From Brevundimonas sp. (GTDB lineage Bacteria; Pseudomonadota; Alphaproteobacteria; Caulobacterales; Caulobacteraceae): a DNA stretch of 64,000 nucleotides. The position numbers were made by a program, and so were the translations under genes. The notes beneath the pieces were generated by a model. The model was not told where the DNA came from and did not search any database. It was given only the letters and a program-made list of their open reading frames with translations. The stretch spans positions 248,001 to 312,000 of the forward strand of contig NZ_JAQSDK010000037.1 in assembly GCF_029945885.1 (NCBI RefSeq), in the 5' to 3' direction. Shown one piece after another: positions 50,378 through 58,892 of the stretch; the first letter of the stretch is position 1, and each line of letters opens with the position of its first letter.

Positions 50378-53026
50378 CTAGAACAGCAGCTTGCGGAAGC
50401 TCAGCTTGATCGTCCGCCCGGTCGGGTCGAGATAGTCCGGCTGATAGCCAGCCGGCGTATTGCCGAGTGAGTCCCGAACCTGCAGACGGCTGTCGAAGAC
50501 ATTGTCGATGTCGAGGCTGATCCGCGAGCCGCGCAGCCAGAAGAAGCGGCTGATCAATTCCGGACGGGCCGTCAGGTCGGCGAAGAATTTCAGACCGACG
50601 GTCGCCTGGTCCGAATAGTGGAGGTCGCCGGACGTCAGGGTGCCGTTGACGTCGGTGGCGGCCTTCCAGTTGGCATTCACCCGCGCGCCGAGACCGTTCA
50701 GCGAATAGCCGGCCTGCAGCTCGACCTCGTGCCGGGGCTGACCGCCGCGCGTGCCCACGGCCGCGCCGTCCAGCAGGTCGAGCACTGGCAGGCCATCACG
50801 GATCAGGATCTCATCCTGGAACCGCCACGTATGATAGACGGCCAGCTGCAGCCGCCCCTCGCGGGCCCCGAAGCCGCCACGACCGCCTCCGCCCCCGGGG
50901 CCACCGGGACCACGGAACCCGCCGCCCTCGCCCGGGCCGCGCGGACCGGAGTCGCCGGGAGGCGGTCCACCGTCCGGACCCGGCGCGGCTCCCGACGGTG
51001 CCGGCGGGACACCGGCCGGAGACGCAGGACTACGTCCCTCCTCGCGGGCGCGCGCGGCGATCCGGCGGTCCCGTTCGGCCTCAAAGCGGGCGCGCAGCTC
51101 GGGCGAGATTTCCGGCCGCGGACTGGTGTCGCGGATCGGCCGCGAATAGTTGAAGCCCCAGCGGATTTCCTGACGATCGGCGCGGGCGAAATTGACGGCC
51201 CGGGCATCGATTTCCGTCAGTTGATCGGTGACGGGATCCCGGGTGAAGCGATCGGGGAAGGCCGCCTCGATGTCCGGCGTCAGCGCCGGAAAGGCCGCAA
51301 CCTGGTCGCGGGTGTTGCTGCGGACATAGTCGGCCGAGATCCGCAGGTCGGTGTCCTCGATCGGCTGCCAGTTCACGCCCAGCTTGAACACCCGGCGATT
51401 GTCGGCGGTCAGGGCACTGTTGCCGCCGGTCACCCGGGTCACGTCGACGGTCTGGCCGGTGGCATAGTCATAGGTGGCGACGCCCGGGGTGAAGATGGTC
51501 GGATCATTCAGCTGCTGCACCGTCGGAGCCCCGTCCTCGTCGGTATAGCTGACGATGAATCGCACCGGCTCGACCGGCGACCAGGTCAGGCCGTAGCCGA
51601 TCGTGGTCAGGCCACCGAAGTCGGACAGGTCCTCATATTGCAGGTTCAGATTGGCCGACAGGTCGCCCAGCGCCGCCAGCACCGCGTTGCGACGGCTGGC
51701 GATCGGCAGGTTCAGACTGGTCTGCAGACTGCCGGTCTGGCGCGAGATCTCGCCGGTCTGGACGACGCCGGAGCGTTCGCTGCGCGAGTCCAGCCAGACG
51801 CTCTCAAACCCGCCCTTGAAGGTGGCGCTCAGCGCGCCGGCGGGCGCTTCATACAGGGTTCCGTTGAACACCGCCTCACCGTCGACGGTGCGCGAGGTCG
51901 ACCGGGACCGGTCATCCGGCAACCGGACCAGATCACTGGCGGCCAGCGGGCCATAGGGGTCGAGGCCCGGGTCTCCGGCCGTAATCCGGGTCTGCACGGC
52001 CGTGGCGTCCAGGCCGCGCTGGGTAACGGTCTCACTGCGGGTCTGGTCGAGATTGCCGGTCACGGTCCAGCGCCAGTCGCCCAGGTCGCCGTTGGCCGAT
52101 CCGCCCAGATGGCCCGACAGACTGTCGGAATCCCGCGCCTTGGCCCCGAGGGTATCGATGAAGCGATCCAGGCTGACGTCGCTGGCGGACGTCGAATACG
52201 GATTGGTTGCCGCCAGGGTGAAGGTCGCCGTCGGCAGGCCCAGATAGCTGCGGCTGTCGCTCGCCTCCACCGTCGCATTGACCGTGGCCATCACGTCGCC
52301 GAAGGCCCGCGTCACCGCCCCGTTGACCGAGCCGGAGTCCGAACGCGCCAGCAGGGTGCGGAACGGCTGGTCATCGGTGTTCGGCTCGATGTCGCGGTCG
52401 CTCTCGTACAGCGGCGTGGCATGCTGGTACTGGGCGTCCAGGGTCCAGCGCTCGTCGCCGCGGATACGCAGGGCGTTGCTGGCGATCTGGCCCGTGGTCC
52501 GGTCGCCGGCGGTGGCGGCGGTCACCCCCGCCTCGGTGGTCAGGGCGCGGAACCGTTCGCGCAGCACGAAATTCACGACCCGCTGGTCGGCGCGGTAGCC
52601 GTAGGTCAACGCCACCTCTTCCGGCAGGATCTCGACCCGTTCGATGGCCTCGGTCGGTATGCTGCGGATTTCGCGGAAGCCGGAGATCCGGTGACCGTTC
52701 AGCAGGACGACCGGTCGACCGCCGCCCCGCCCCTGGGCGCTGCCGGTCTGCGGGGCCAGGGCCGCCAGCAGGTCGGTGATGTTGTTGGCCCCATAGGCGC
52801 GGATATCGCGCGCATCCAGCACCAGCTCCGGCTTGATGTCGCCGAGGACGGACCCGCGCGGCTGCCCGCCGCTGATGACGATCTCACCCAGGTCATAGGC
52901 TTCCGGATCGACCGGAGCCGCCACGGCGGGCGGGCTCTGCGGAGCCGCCACCGGATCCTGGACGGCAGTCGCGTCGGCCAGGGCACCGGCGGCGACACCG
53001 TACATCAGCAGGGAGGAAAGGATCAT
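50378..53026 (-). CDS. TonB-dependent receptor with Gly/Pro-rich insertion
   Basis: 882 residues from ATG 53026. A signal peptide precedes the plug (EIVISGGQPRGSVLGDI; NITDLLAALAPQTGSAQGRGGGRPVVLLNGHRISG) and a long barrel ending in Phe (KLSFRKLLF), the outer-membrane C-terminal signature. Residues about 655-718 form a low-complexity Gly/Pro/Arg stretch (GGGFRGPGGPGGGGGRGG) between barrel strands. Substrate unknown; no Fur-like site seen upstream. Confidence 0.88.
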   Translation of the reverse strand: MILSSLLMYGVAAGALADATAVQDPVAAPQSPPAVAAPVDPEAYDLGEIVISGGQPRGSVLGDIKPELVLDARDIRAYGANNITDLLAALAPQTGSAQGRGGGRPVVLLNGHRISGFREIRSIPTEAIERVEILPEEVALTYGYRADQRVVNFVLRERFRALTTEAGVTAATAGDRTTGQIASNALRIRGDERWTLDAQYQHATPLYESDRDIEPNTDDQPFRTLLARSDSGSVNGAVTRAFGDVMATVNATVEASDSRSYLGLPTATFTLAATNPYSTSASDVSLDRFIDTLGAKARDSDSLSGHLGGSANGDLGDWRWTVTGNLDQTRSETVTQRGLDATAVQTRITAGDPGLDPYGPLAASDLVRLPDDRSRSTSRTVDGEAVFNGTLYEAPAGALSATFKGGFESVWLDSRSERSGVVQTGEISRQTGSLQTSLNLPIASRRNAVLAALGDLSANLNLQYEDLSDFGGLTTIGYGLTWSPVEPVRFIVSYTDEDGAPTVQQLNDPTIFTPGVATYDYATGQTVDVTRVTGGNSALTADNRRVFKLGVNWQPIEDTDLRISADYVRSNTRDQVAAFPALTPDIEAAFPDRFTRDPVTDQLTEIDARAVNFARADRQEIRWGFNYSRPIRDTSPRPEISPELRARFEAERDRRIAARAREEGRSPASPAGVPPAPSGAAPGPDGGPPPGDSGPRGPGEGGGFRGPGGPGGGGGRGGFGAREGRLQLAVYHTWRFQDEILIRDGLPVLDLLDGAAVGTRGGQPRHEVELQAGYSLNGLGARVNANWKAATDVNGTLTSGDLHYSDQATVGLKFFADLTARPELISRFFWLRGSRISLDIDNVFDSRLQVRDSLGNTPAGYQPDYLDPTGRTIKLSFRKLLF

Positions 53027-53380
53027 CGCAGCGGGTCTTCCGTTGAGGGGGCGTCCGGCGTCGCTTGCAGCTGCGCCCGGGTCTGGTTTGAAACGCGGTG
53101 ACCGGCCCATTCCGTCGCAGCAATCTGAGCCCGATGCATCGAAGGCGGCAAGAAGGCCGCCCCTGCGCAATCCGGCCTAGTGACCCGATATCGTGGCGTT
53201 TTTCTTGCCGGGCGCGGCCCACCTTCCGCCTGATTTGCACCGGGCGCGACCTGCCGCTACCCTAGGGGCCTCCCCACTACCCTTTGTATTCAAATCACAT
53301 TCTACAAAAGACCGACGGAAACGTCGTTCGGCATGCCGGATGACAGCCCCCCCGGTCCGTGAATAACAGTCAGGATTCCC
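53027..53380. other. 354-base intergenic region between divergent genes
   Basis: Divergent control region for the TonB receptor and the DUF4168 gene. It contains an AT-rich patch (53283-53310) that could hold the promoter of the downstream gene. No ORF or clear operator was recognised. Confidence 0.6.
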
Positions 53381-53980
53381 ATGCGTAACACCCTTCTCGT
53401 CGCCGTCTCCTTCGTCGCCCTCGCCGCTGCCGGTCAATCGGTCGCCGCCCCTGCCTTCACGGCTACCGCCGCCGTGACCCAGGACGCCAGCGACGCCATC
53501 AGCGACGCCGAATTGCGCGCCTTCGCGGCGGCCATGGCCGAGGTCCAGACCGTCGCCGCCGCCGTCGAGGGAACGCCCACCGCCGAACAACAGGCGTCGA
53601 TGGCGGCCTCCGTGCAGGGGTCCGGCCTGGCCATTGATCGCTTCAACACCATCGCCACCGCCGTGTCCCAGGATCCGGCCCTGCGCGCCCGCATCGCCGT
53701 GGTGACCGCCCCCGCTCCCGCCCCGGGTTCGGTGGCGGCCGGCGTCAGCGATCAGGAACTGGGCCAGTTCGCCGCTGCCATGGGCGTGGTCCAGACGGTC
53801 GCCGCCGGGATCGAGGGTGGAACCGCCACCGCCGAACAGCAGGCCGAAATGGCTGCGGCGGTCCAGAACTCCGGCCTCGACATCGAGCGTTTCAACGCCA
53901 TTTCGACGGCGGTCTCCCAGGACGGCAGTCTTCAGGCCCGCATCGCCCTGATCAACGCCCGGGCCGACGGCTCGCAATAA
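53381..53980 (+). CDS. Secreted protein with two tandem DUF4168-like domains
   Basis: 199 residues: signal peptide (LLVAVSFVALAAAGQSVAA), then two copies of a 60-residue helical unit, ISDAELRAFAAAMAEVQTVAAAVEG ... GLAIDRFNTIATAVSQDPALRARI and VSDQELGQFAAAMGVVQTVAAGIEG ... GLDIERFNAISTAVSQDGSLQARI. The copies are about half identical, joined by a Pro/Ala linker. DUF4168 has no known function. AGGA before ATG 53381; strong terminator after. Confidence 0.8.
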   Translation: MRNTLLVAVSFVALAAAGQSVAAPAFTATAAVTQDASDAISDAELRAFAAAMAEVQTVAAAVEGTPTAEQQASMAASVQGSGLAIDRFNTIATAVSQDPALRARIAVVTAPAPAPGSVAAGVSDQELGQFAAAMGVVQTVAAGIEGGTATAEQQAEMAAAVQNSGLDIERFNAISTAVSQDGSLQARIALINARADGSQ

Positions 53981-54003
53981 GCCCGACGGCATGACGACCG
54001 GGA

Positions 54004-54030
54004 GGGCGGCCTTGCGCGAGGCCGCCCTTT
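54004..54030 (+). terminator. Rho-independent-like terminator
   Basis: GGGCGGCC (54004-54011) and GGCCGCCC (54020-54027) with TTT after it, between the DUF4168 gene and the convergent antiporter gene. Confidence 0.75.
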
Positions 54031-54043
54031 CGTCTGTCCGGCC

Positions 54044-55873
54044 TCAGTCGACCGGGGGGCCAGACTCTGCGGGCGGGGCCTCGTTCAGCAACTGGCCCTC
54101 ACGCCGGGGCGTGACGTATGGGGCCGGCTGCGGCGTGGACATATTGCCCCGCATCAGGGCCCGGCCCGCCTGCAACCCGCCCGAGACCTGCAGGATCAGC
54201 CGTTCCTGATCCCGGTGACGGACGTCATCGATGGTCTCGCGCGCCTCGGCATCCGAAAAGCCCAGATCGATCAGCACCTGCTCACCGAAGGTCAGGGCGG
54301 ATTCGAAGGTTTCGCGGATATGATAGTCGACCTTGGCCTCGATCAGCCGCAGTGAGTGACCGCGGTCATAGGCGCGCACGAACAGCTTGGTCAGCGGGAA
54401 CTCGGCCTTGACCAGTTCGACGATCCGGTCGGCCACCTCGGGCTTGTCGACACAGACCAGGATGGTCTCGGCCTCACCGGCCCCCGACGCCCGCAGCACG
54501 TCCAGCCGCGCGCCGTCGCCATAGAAGACCTTGAACCCGAAATTCCCCGCGGCGCGGATCATCTCGACATCGACCTCGATGATCGACACATCCACGTCCC
54601 GGGCCAGCAGCGGCTGGGACACGACCTGGGCGAAGCGACCGAAGCCGATGATCAGCACCCGCTCGCGCAGATCCTGGGCGTGGTCGATCCCGTCGGTCGA
54701 GACCCGGTCGCGCGGCCGAAGCCGGTCGGCGATCAGCACCCGCAGCGGTGTCACCGCCATCGACAGGATGACCACGGCAGACAGGATCGAAGCTGTGCGC
54801 GGATCGAACAGTCCGGCGGCCAGGGCCGCGGCATAGAGGACGAAGGCGAACTCGCCGCCCTCGCCCATCAGGGCGGCGCGCAACAGGCCCTCGCCATGGC
54901 CCGAACGGATCCGCGCCACCGCATAGACGGCGATCACCTTGGCCCCCATGAAGGCCAGCAGCCCGCCCAGCACCAGCGGCCAGTCGGCGAGGACCACGCC
55001 CAGGTCCAGCGACATGCCCACACTGAGGAAGAACAGGCCCAGCAGCAGCCCCCGGAACGGCTCGACATCGGCCTCCAGCTGGTGCCGGAACGTCGATTCC
55101 GACAGCAGCACCCCGGCGAGGAAGGCCCCCATGGCCATCGACAGCCCGCCCAGCGACATGGCGTAGGCCGCCCCCAGCACCACGAACAGTGCCCCCATGG
55201 TCATGACCTCGCGGCCACCGTAGCGCGCCAGCAGGCGAAAGAAGGGATTGACCACCCAGCGCCCGGCCACGATCACCAGCGCCACCGCGCCAACGGCGAG
55301 GGCGACGGTGATCCAGATCGGATGGCCACTCTCGACCGCCGATCCATAGGTTCCCGCCAGCACCGCGACGAGGGCCAGCAGGGGCACGATGGCGAGGTCC
55401 TCGAACAACAGGACCGAGACCACCCGCTGCCCGGCCGGATCGGCATTCTCGCCGCGCTCCTCGAGCAGCTGCATGACGATCGCGGTCGAGGACAGGGCGA
55501 AGCCGAAGCCGGCGATCAGGGCCGCGTACCAGGCCAGGCCCGCGGCCATCGCCACCCCGGTCAGCAGCAGGGCGCACAGTGCGACCTGCACCGCGCCGGT
55601 GCCGAAGATTTCGCGTCGCATGTTCCACAGCCGCGCCGGCCGCATCTCGAGGCCGATGATGAACAGGAACATCACCACACCGAACTCGGCGACATGCAGC
55701 ACGGCCTCGGGCTCGCGCACCACGCCCAGCACCGACGGGCCGATCAGGACGCCGGCGGCCAGATAGCCCAGCACGGCCCCCAGCCCAAGGCGCCGGAACA
55801 GGGTGGCCGCCACGACCATGGCGGCCAGCAAGGCCACGGCGTGGCCCAGTCCCATGCCTGTTGTTTCGTGCAT
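54044..55873 (-). CDS. CPA2-family monovalent cation:proton antiporter (KefB/KefC-like)
   Basis: 609 residues from ATG 55873 (GGGGAAG upstream). About twelve membrane segments (GLGAVLGYLAAGVLIGP; FGFALSSTAIVMQLLEERG; MGEGGEFAFVLYAAAL) followed by a TrkA-N nucleotide-binding domain (RVLIIGFGRFAQVVSQPLL; VFYGDGARLDVLRASGA) that gates K+ efflux in Kef systems. A Pro-rich tail ends the chain. Helps cytoplasmic pH and electrophile defence. No KefF/KefG ancillary gene nearby. Confidence 0.93.
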   Translation of the reverse strand: MHETTGMGLGHAVALLAAMVVAATLFRRLGLGAVLGYLAAGVLIGPSVLGVVREPEAVLHVAEFGVVMFLFIIGLEMRPARLWNMRREIFGTGAVQVALCALLLTGVAMAAGLAWYAALIAGFGFALSSTAIVMQLLEERGENADPAGQRVVSVLLFEDLAIVPLLALVAVLAGTYGSAVESGHPIWITVALAVGAVALVIVAGRWVVNPFFRLLARYGGREVMTMGALFVVLGAAYAMSLGGLSMAMGAFLAGVLLSESTFRHQLEADVEPFRGLLLGLFFLSVGMSLDLGVVLADWPLVLGGLLAFMGAKVIAVYAVARIRSGHGEGLLRAALMGEGGEFAFVLYAAALAAGLFDPRTASILSAVVILSMAVTPLRVLIADRLRPRDRVSTDGIDHAQDLRERVLIIGFGRFAQVVSQPLLARDVDVSIIEVDVEMIRAAGNFGFKVFYGDGARLDVLRASGAGEAETILVCVDKPEVADRIVELVKAEFPLTKLFVRAYDRGHSLRLIEAKVDYHIRETFESALTFGEQVLIDLGFSDAEARETIDDVRHRDQERLILQVSGGLQAGRALMRGNMSTPQPAPYVTPRREGQLLNEAPPAESGPPVD

Positions 55874-56011
55874 CGTGTCTTCCCCGCTGGGTCCAATAGT
55901 GGGGCCACCCGCATCGATCTGCCAGTCCGCTGGCGTCAACGCCCGGCCGATCGCCACAGTTTTGCCCGATCGAGCACGGTTTCATGGACCCGAACGCTGG
56001 AGGAACCCCCG

Positions 56012-57838
56012 ATGACCGTCCGCCCGACCAAGCCGGCCCTTGCCCTTGCGCTCAGCCTCGGCCTCGCCGTCCCCGGCCTGCCTGCCGCCGCCCAGGCCCC
56101 GGCGTTCGACCCGGACAAGGCCGCCGACGGTGTCGTCTCCCCGGCAGCCTGTGCGGCCTTCGGCTTCACCCTGCCGTCCACAGCAAGAAGCCAGCCGCTT
56201 GCCCGGCCCGGGACGTCGGGACTGCCGAGCGCGCCGCCGCCGCCGCCGCCGCCACCCCCGCCGCCCGTCATCGGTGCCACCGCCGATGAGGTTGTCGTCA
56301 GCGCACAGCGGATCGTCAGCGGATCGACGTCAACGTCGGCAGTGGGACTGACGGCCCCGTCCCCCGCCCTGCCCGCCCGCACCCCGCCCGGCCGAACGCC
56401 GGACACCGAACGCTATCCCGACGCCACGCCCAGTCCGGTGCGTCGGGTCGCCGATGCACCCGTCTCGACCTTCTCGATCGATGTCGACACCGCCGCCTAT
56501 GCCAATGTCCGTCGCTTCATCGACGACGGTGTGGCCCCACCGCGTGACGCCATCCGGGTCGAGGAACTGGTCAACTATTTCGACTATGGCTACGCCCGCC
56601 CGGCCTCGGCGACGACGCCGTTCGCGATCAACACATCCGTGGTCGCCTCGCCCTGGTCGCCCGGTCGCCAGATCGTTCACATCGGCCTGCAGGGTTATGA
56701 GTTGCCCGAGGCCGGACGCCGTCCGCTGAACCTGACCTTCCTGGTCGACGTGTCCGGCTCGATGGGCAGCCCCGACAAATTGACCCTGGCCCAGAAGGCG
56801 ATGAACCTGGTCATCGACCGGCTGCGCCCGCAGGACTCGGTCGCCGTCACCTATTACGCCGAGGGGGCGGGCACGACCCTGGCCCCAACGCCGGGCGACC
56901 GGAAGCTGAAGCTGCGCTGCGCCGTGGCCAGCCTGTACGCCTCGGGCGGGACCGCCGGGGCCACCGGCATGACCAATGCCTATGACCAGGCCCGGGCCGG
57001 TTTCGCCGAAGACCGGGTCAACCGCATCCTGATGTTCACCGACGGCGACTTCAACGTCGGGGTCACCGACGACAAACGGCTGGAAGACTATGTCGCCGAC
57101 CGGCGCGCCGACGGCATCTATCTGTCGGTCTATGGCTTCGGACGCGGTAACTATCAGGACGCCCGGATGCAGGCCATCGCCCAGGCGGGCAACGGCACCG
57201 CCGCCTATGTCGACGACCTCAACGAGGCGCGCCGCCTGTTCGGTCCGCGCTTCGACCAGGGGGCCTTCCCCATCGCCGACGACGTGAAGATCCAGGTCGA
57301 GTTCAATCCCGCCCGGGTCAGTGAATACCGGCTGATCGGCTATGAGACCCGCCTGCTGAACGAGGCGGATTTCGCCAACGACCGCGTCGACGCCGGCGAG
57401 GTTGGCTCGGGCGCGGCGGTCACCGCCCTGTACGAGATCACCCCGGTCGGCGGCCCCGGCCAGATCCCCGACCGTCGCTATGACCAGAACCGGATCGGCA
57501 CCGGCGGCGGCGACCCGGACGGCGAGGTCGGCTTCGTCCAGGTCCGCTACAAATTACCGGGGGCCACGGATTCGCGACTGATCCAGCGCGTCATTTCCAA
57601 TGCCGACGCCAGCGGCCGGGTCAGTGCCCAGCCGCCGGAAAGCACCCGCTGGGCCCTGGCGGTCGCCGCCTTCGGCCAGAGGCTGCGCGGGGATCCGTGG
57701 ATGAGTCCCGACTACGGTTGGGACGCCGTTCTGCAACAGGCACTGGGCGCGCGCGGTGACGACCCCTATGGCGAGCGCGCCGAGTTCGTCCGCCTGGTGC
57801 GGGCGGCGGAAACCCTGCCGGAACGCAACCGGCCCTAG
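56012..57838 (+). CDS. Secreted VWA-domain protein (YfbK-like)
   Basis: 608 residues; ATG 56012 follows GGAGG. Signal peptide (ALALSLGLAVPGLPAAAQA), then an unstructured region with 11 consecutive Pro (75-85) and a TonB-plug-like motif DEVVVSAQRI (92-101). The YfbK N-terminal module (STFSIDVDTAAYANVRRFI; IRVEELVNYFDY) precedes a VWA domain with the MIDAS DVSGSMGS (Asp246) and a C-terminal DUF3520-like part (GEVGFVQVRYKLPG; RWALAVAAFGQRLRG). Likely a periplasmic or surface adhesion/assembly protein. Its stop overlaps the convergent PepSY gene. Confidence 0.88.
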   Translation: MTVRPTKPALALALSLGLAVPGLPAAAQAPAFDPDKAADGVVSPAACAAFGFTLPSTARSQPLARPGTSGLPSAPPPPPPPPPPPVIGATADEVVVSAQRIVSGSTSTSAVGLTAPSPALPARTPPGRTPDTERYPDATPSPVRRVADAPVSTFSIDVDTAAYANVRRFIDDGVAPPRDAIRVEELVNYFDYGYARPASATTPFAINTSVVASPWSPGRQIVHIGLQGYELPEAGRRPLNLTFLVDVSGSMGSPDKLTLAQKAMNLVIDRLRPQDSVAVTYYAEGAGTTLAPTPGDRKLKLRCAVASLYASGGTAGATGMTNAYDQARAGFAEDRVNRILMFTDGDFNVGVTDDKRLEDYVADRRADGIYLSVYGFGRGNYQDARMQAIAQAGNGTAAYVDDLNEARRLFGPRFDQGAFPIADDVKIQVEFNPARVSEYRLIGYETRLLNEADFANDRVDAGEVGSGAAVTALYEITPVGGPGQIPDRRYDQNRIGTGGGDPDGEVGFVQVRYKLPGATDSRLIQRVISNADASGRVSAQPPESTRWALAVAAFGQRLRGDPWMSPDYGWDAVLQQALGARGDDPYGERAEFVRLVRAAETLPERNRP

Positions 57839-58890
57839 GTCGCGGACATCCGGGCCGCGCGGCGTTTGCGGCGCGGCTTGACCAGGAAGGACCAGGTCCC
57901 GACCCCGCCCAGCAGGGCCAGCGCCAGGCCGCTGAGGGCGGTCAGGATACGATACGGCCAGCCACCGACGGAGGCGGCGTGGATGGGATACAGGGCGTTG
58001 GTCGCGCGCAGGCCGGACGGAAGCCGCTGGGCGTCGATCACCTGGACCACCCGGCTGGTCGCCGGATCGATCAGGACGGTGGTCCGGCCGTTCGGGTGCC
58101 ATTCGCCGCGCTGTTTCAGACGGATGGAGACGGGCTTGCCCGGGGCCGAAGGCCAGCCGGCCATGCGCAGGGTGGCGGTCGGAAACCGTTCCTGGGCGGC
58201 GGCCAGGGCGACCGGCCAGTCGATGTCGCCACTGCCGACGGGGGGGGACGCGGGCGCAGGCGGTGCGCCGGGAGCCAACAGGGCACGGGCCTGATCATGA
58301 AAGACCAGACCGGCACCGGTCAGGCAGAACAGCAGGACCGGCAGGGCCGTGATCAGGCCGAGGTTTCGATGGCTGGACACCATGTCCCCGCGCCGCCCGG
58401 ATCGCGGCCAGATCCGCAGCCGGGTGGCCCGCCAGCCCGGAGCCCAGACCACCAGCCCGGTCAGCACCAGCAGCACGGCCGCAAGGGCGGCGATGCCGCC
58501 GATCCGTTCACCGGTCTCGCCCGCCATAAGCTGATGATGGAGATCGAAAACAAAGGCTTCAGGTCGCGCTGCCCCGCGCCAGGCGACGAGGGTGCGTCCT
58601 GACTCATCCGCATAGCCATAGCGGTGATCGTGCATATACAGGCGCTGAATGCCGACACCGGAACCGGCGAAATTGACCGTACGAAGGTCACCGTGTTCGG
58701 CCTCCAGTCGCTCGGCCACGCCCCCCAGTGCAGCGGCCCGGGGCAGGACCTGGGCCCGGGCCTCGGGCACGGTCAGCCGCAGCCAGTCGTCCTCGAACAC
58801 CAGCAGGGTGCCGGTCAGGCCCAGGACCACGAGCAGCAGAGACAGGATCGCCCCCGCCCACGCATGGATCGTCCGCAGCACCCCGATCAT
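57835..58890 (-). CDS. PepSY-associated transmembrane protein
   Basis: 351 residues. IHAWAGAILSLLLVVLGLTGTLLVFEDDW is the PepSY_TM start with a conserved His; FDLHHQLMAGETGERIGG and SSHRNLGLITALPVLLFCLTGAGL carry further His, as in proteins reported to reduce siderophore-bound iron or haem. Three bases separate its start from the stop of the iron-type TonB receptor upstream, so they form an iron-uptake operon. Specific chemistry is inference. Confidence 0.88.
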   Translation of the reverse strand: MIGVLRTIHAWAGAILSLLLVVLGLTGTLLVFEDDWLRLTVPEARAQVLPRAAALGGVAERLEAEHGDLRTVNFAGSGVGIQRLYMHDHRYGYADESGRTLVAWRGAARPEAFVFDLHHQLMAGETGERIGGIAALAAVLLVLTGLVVWAPGWRATRLRIWPRSGRRGDMVSSHRNLGLITALPVLLFCLTGAGLVFHDQARALLAPGAPPAPASPPVGSGDIDWPVALAAAQERFPTATLRMAGWPSAPGKPVSIRLKQRGEWHPNGRTTVLIDPATSRVVQVIDAQRLPSGLRATNALYPIHAASVGGWPYRILTALSGLALALLGGVGTWSFLVKPRRKRRAARMSAT

Positions 58891-58892
58891 GG

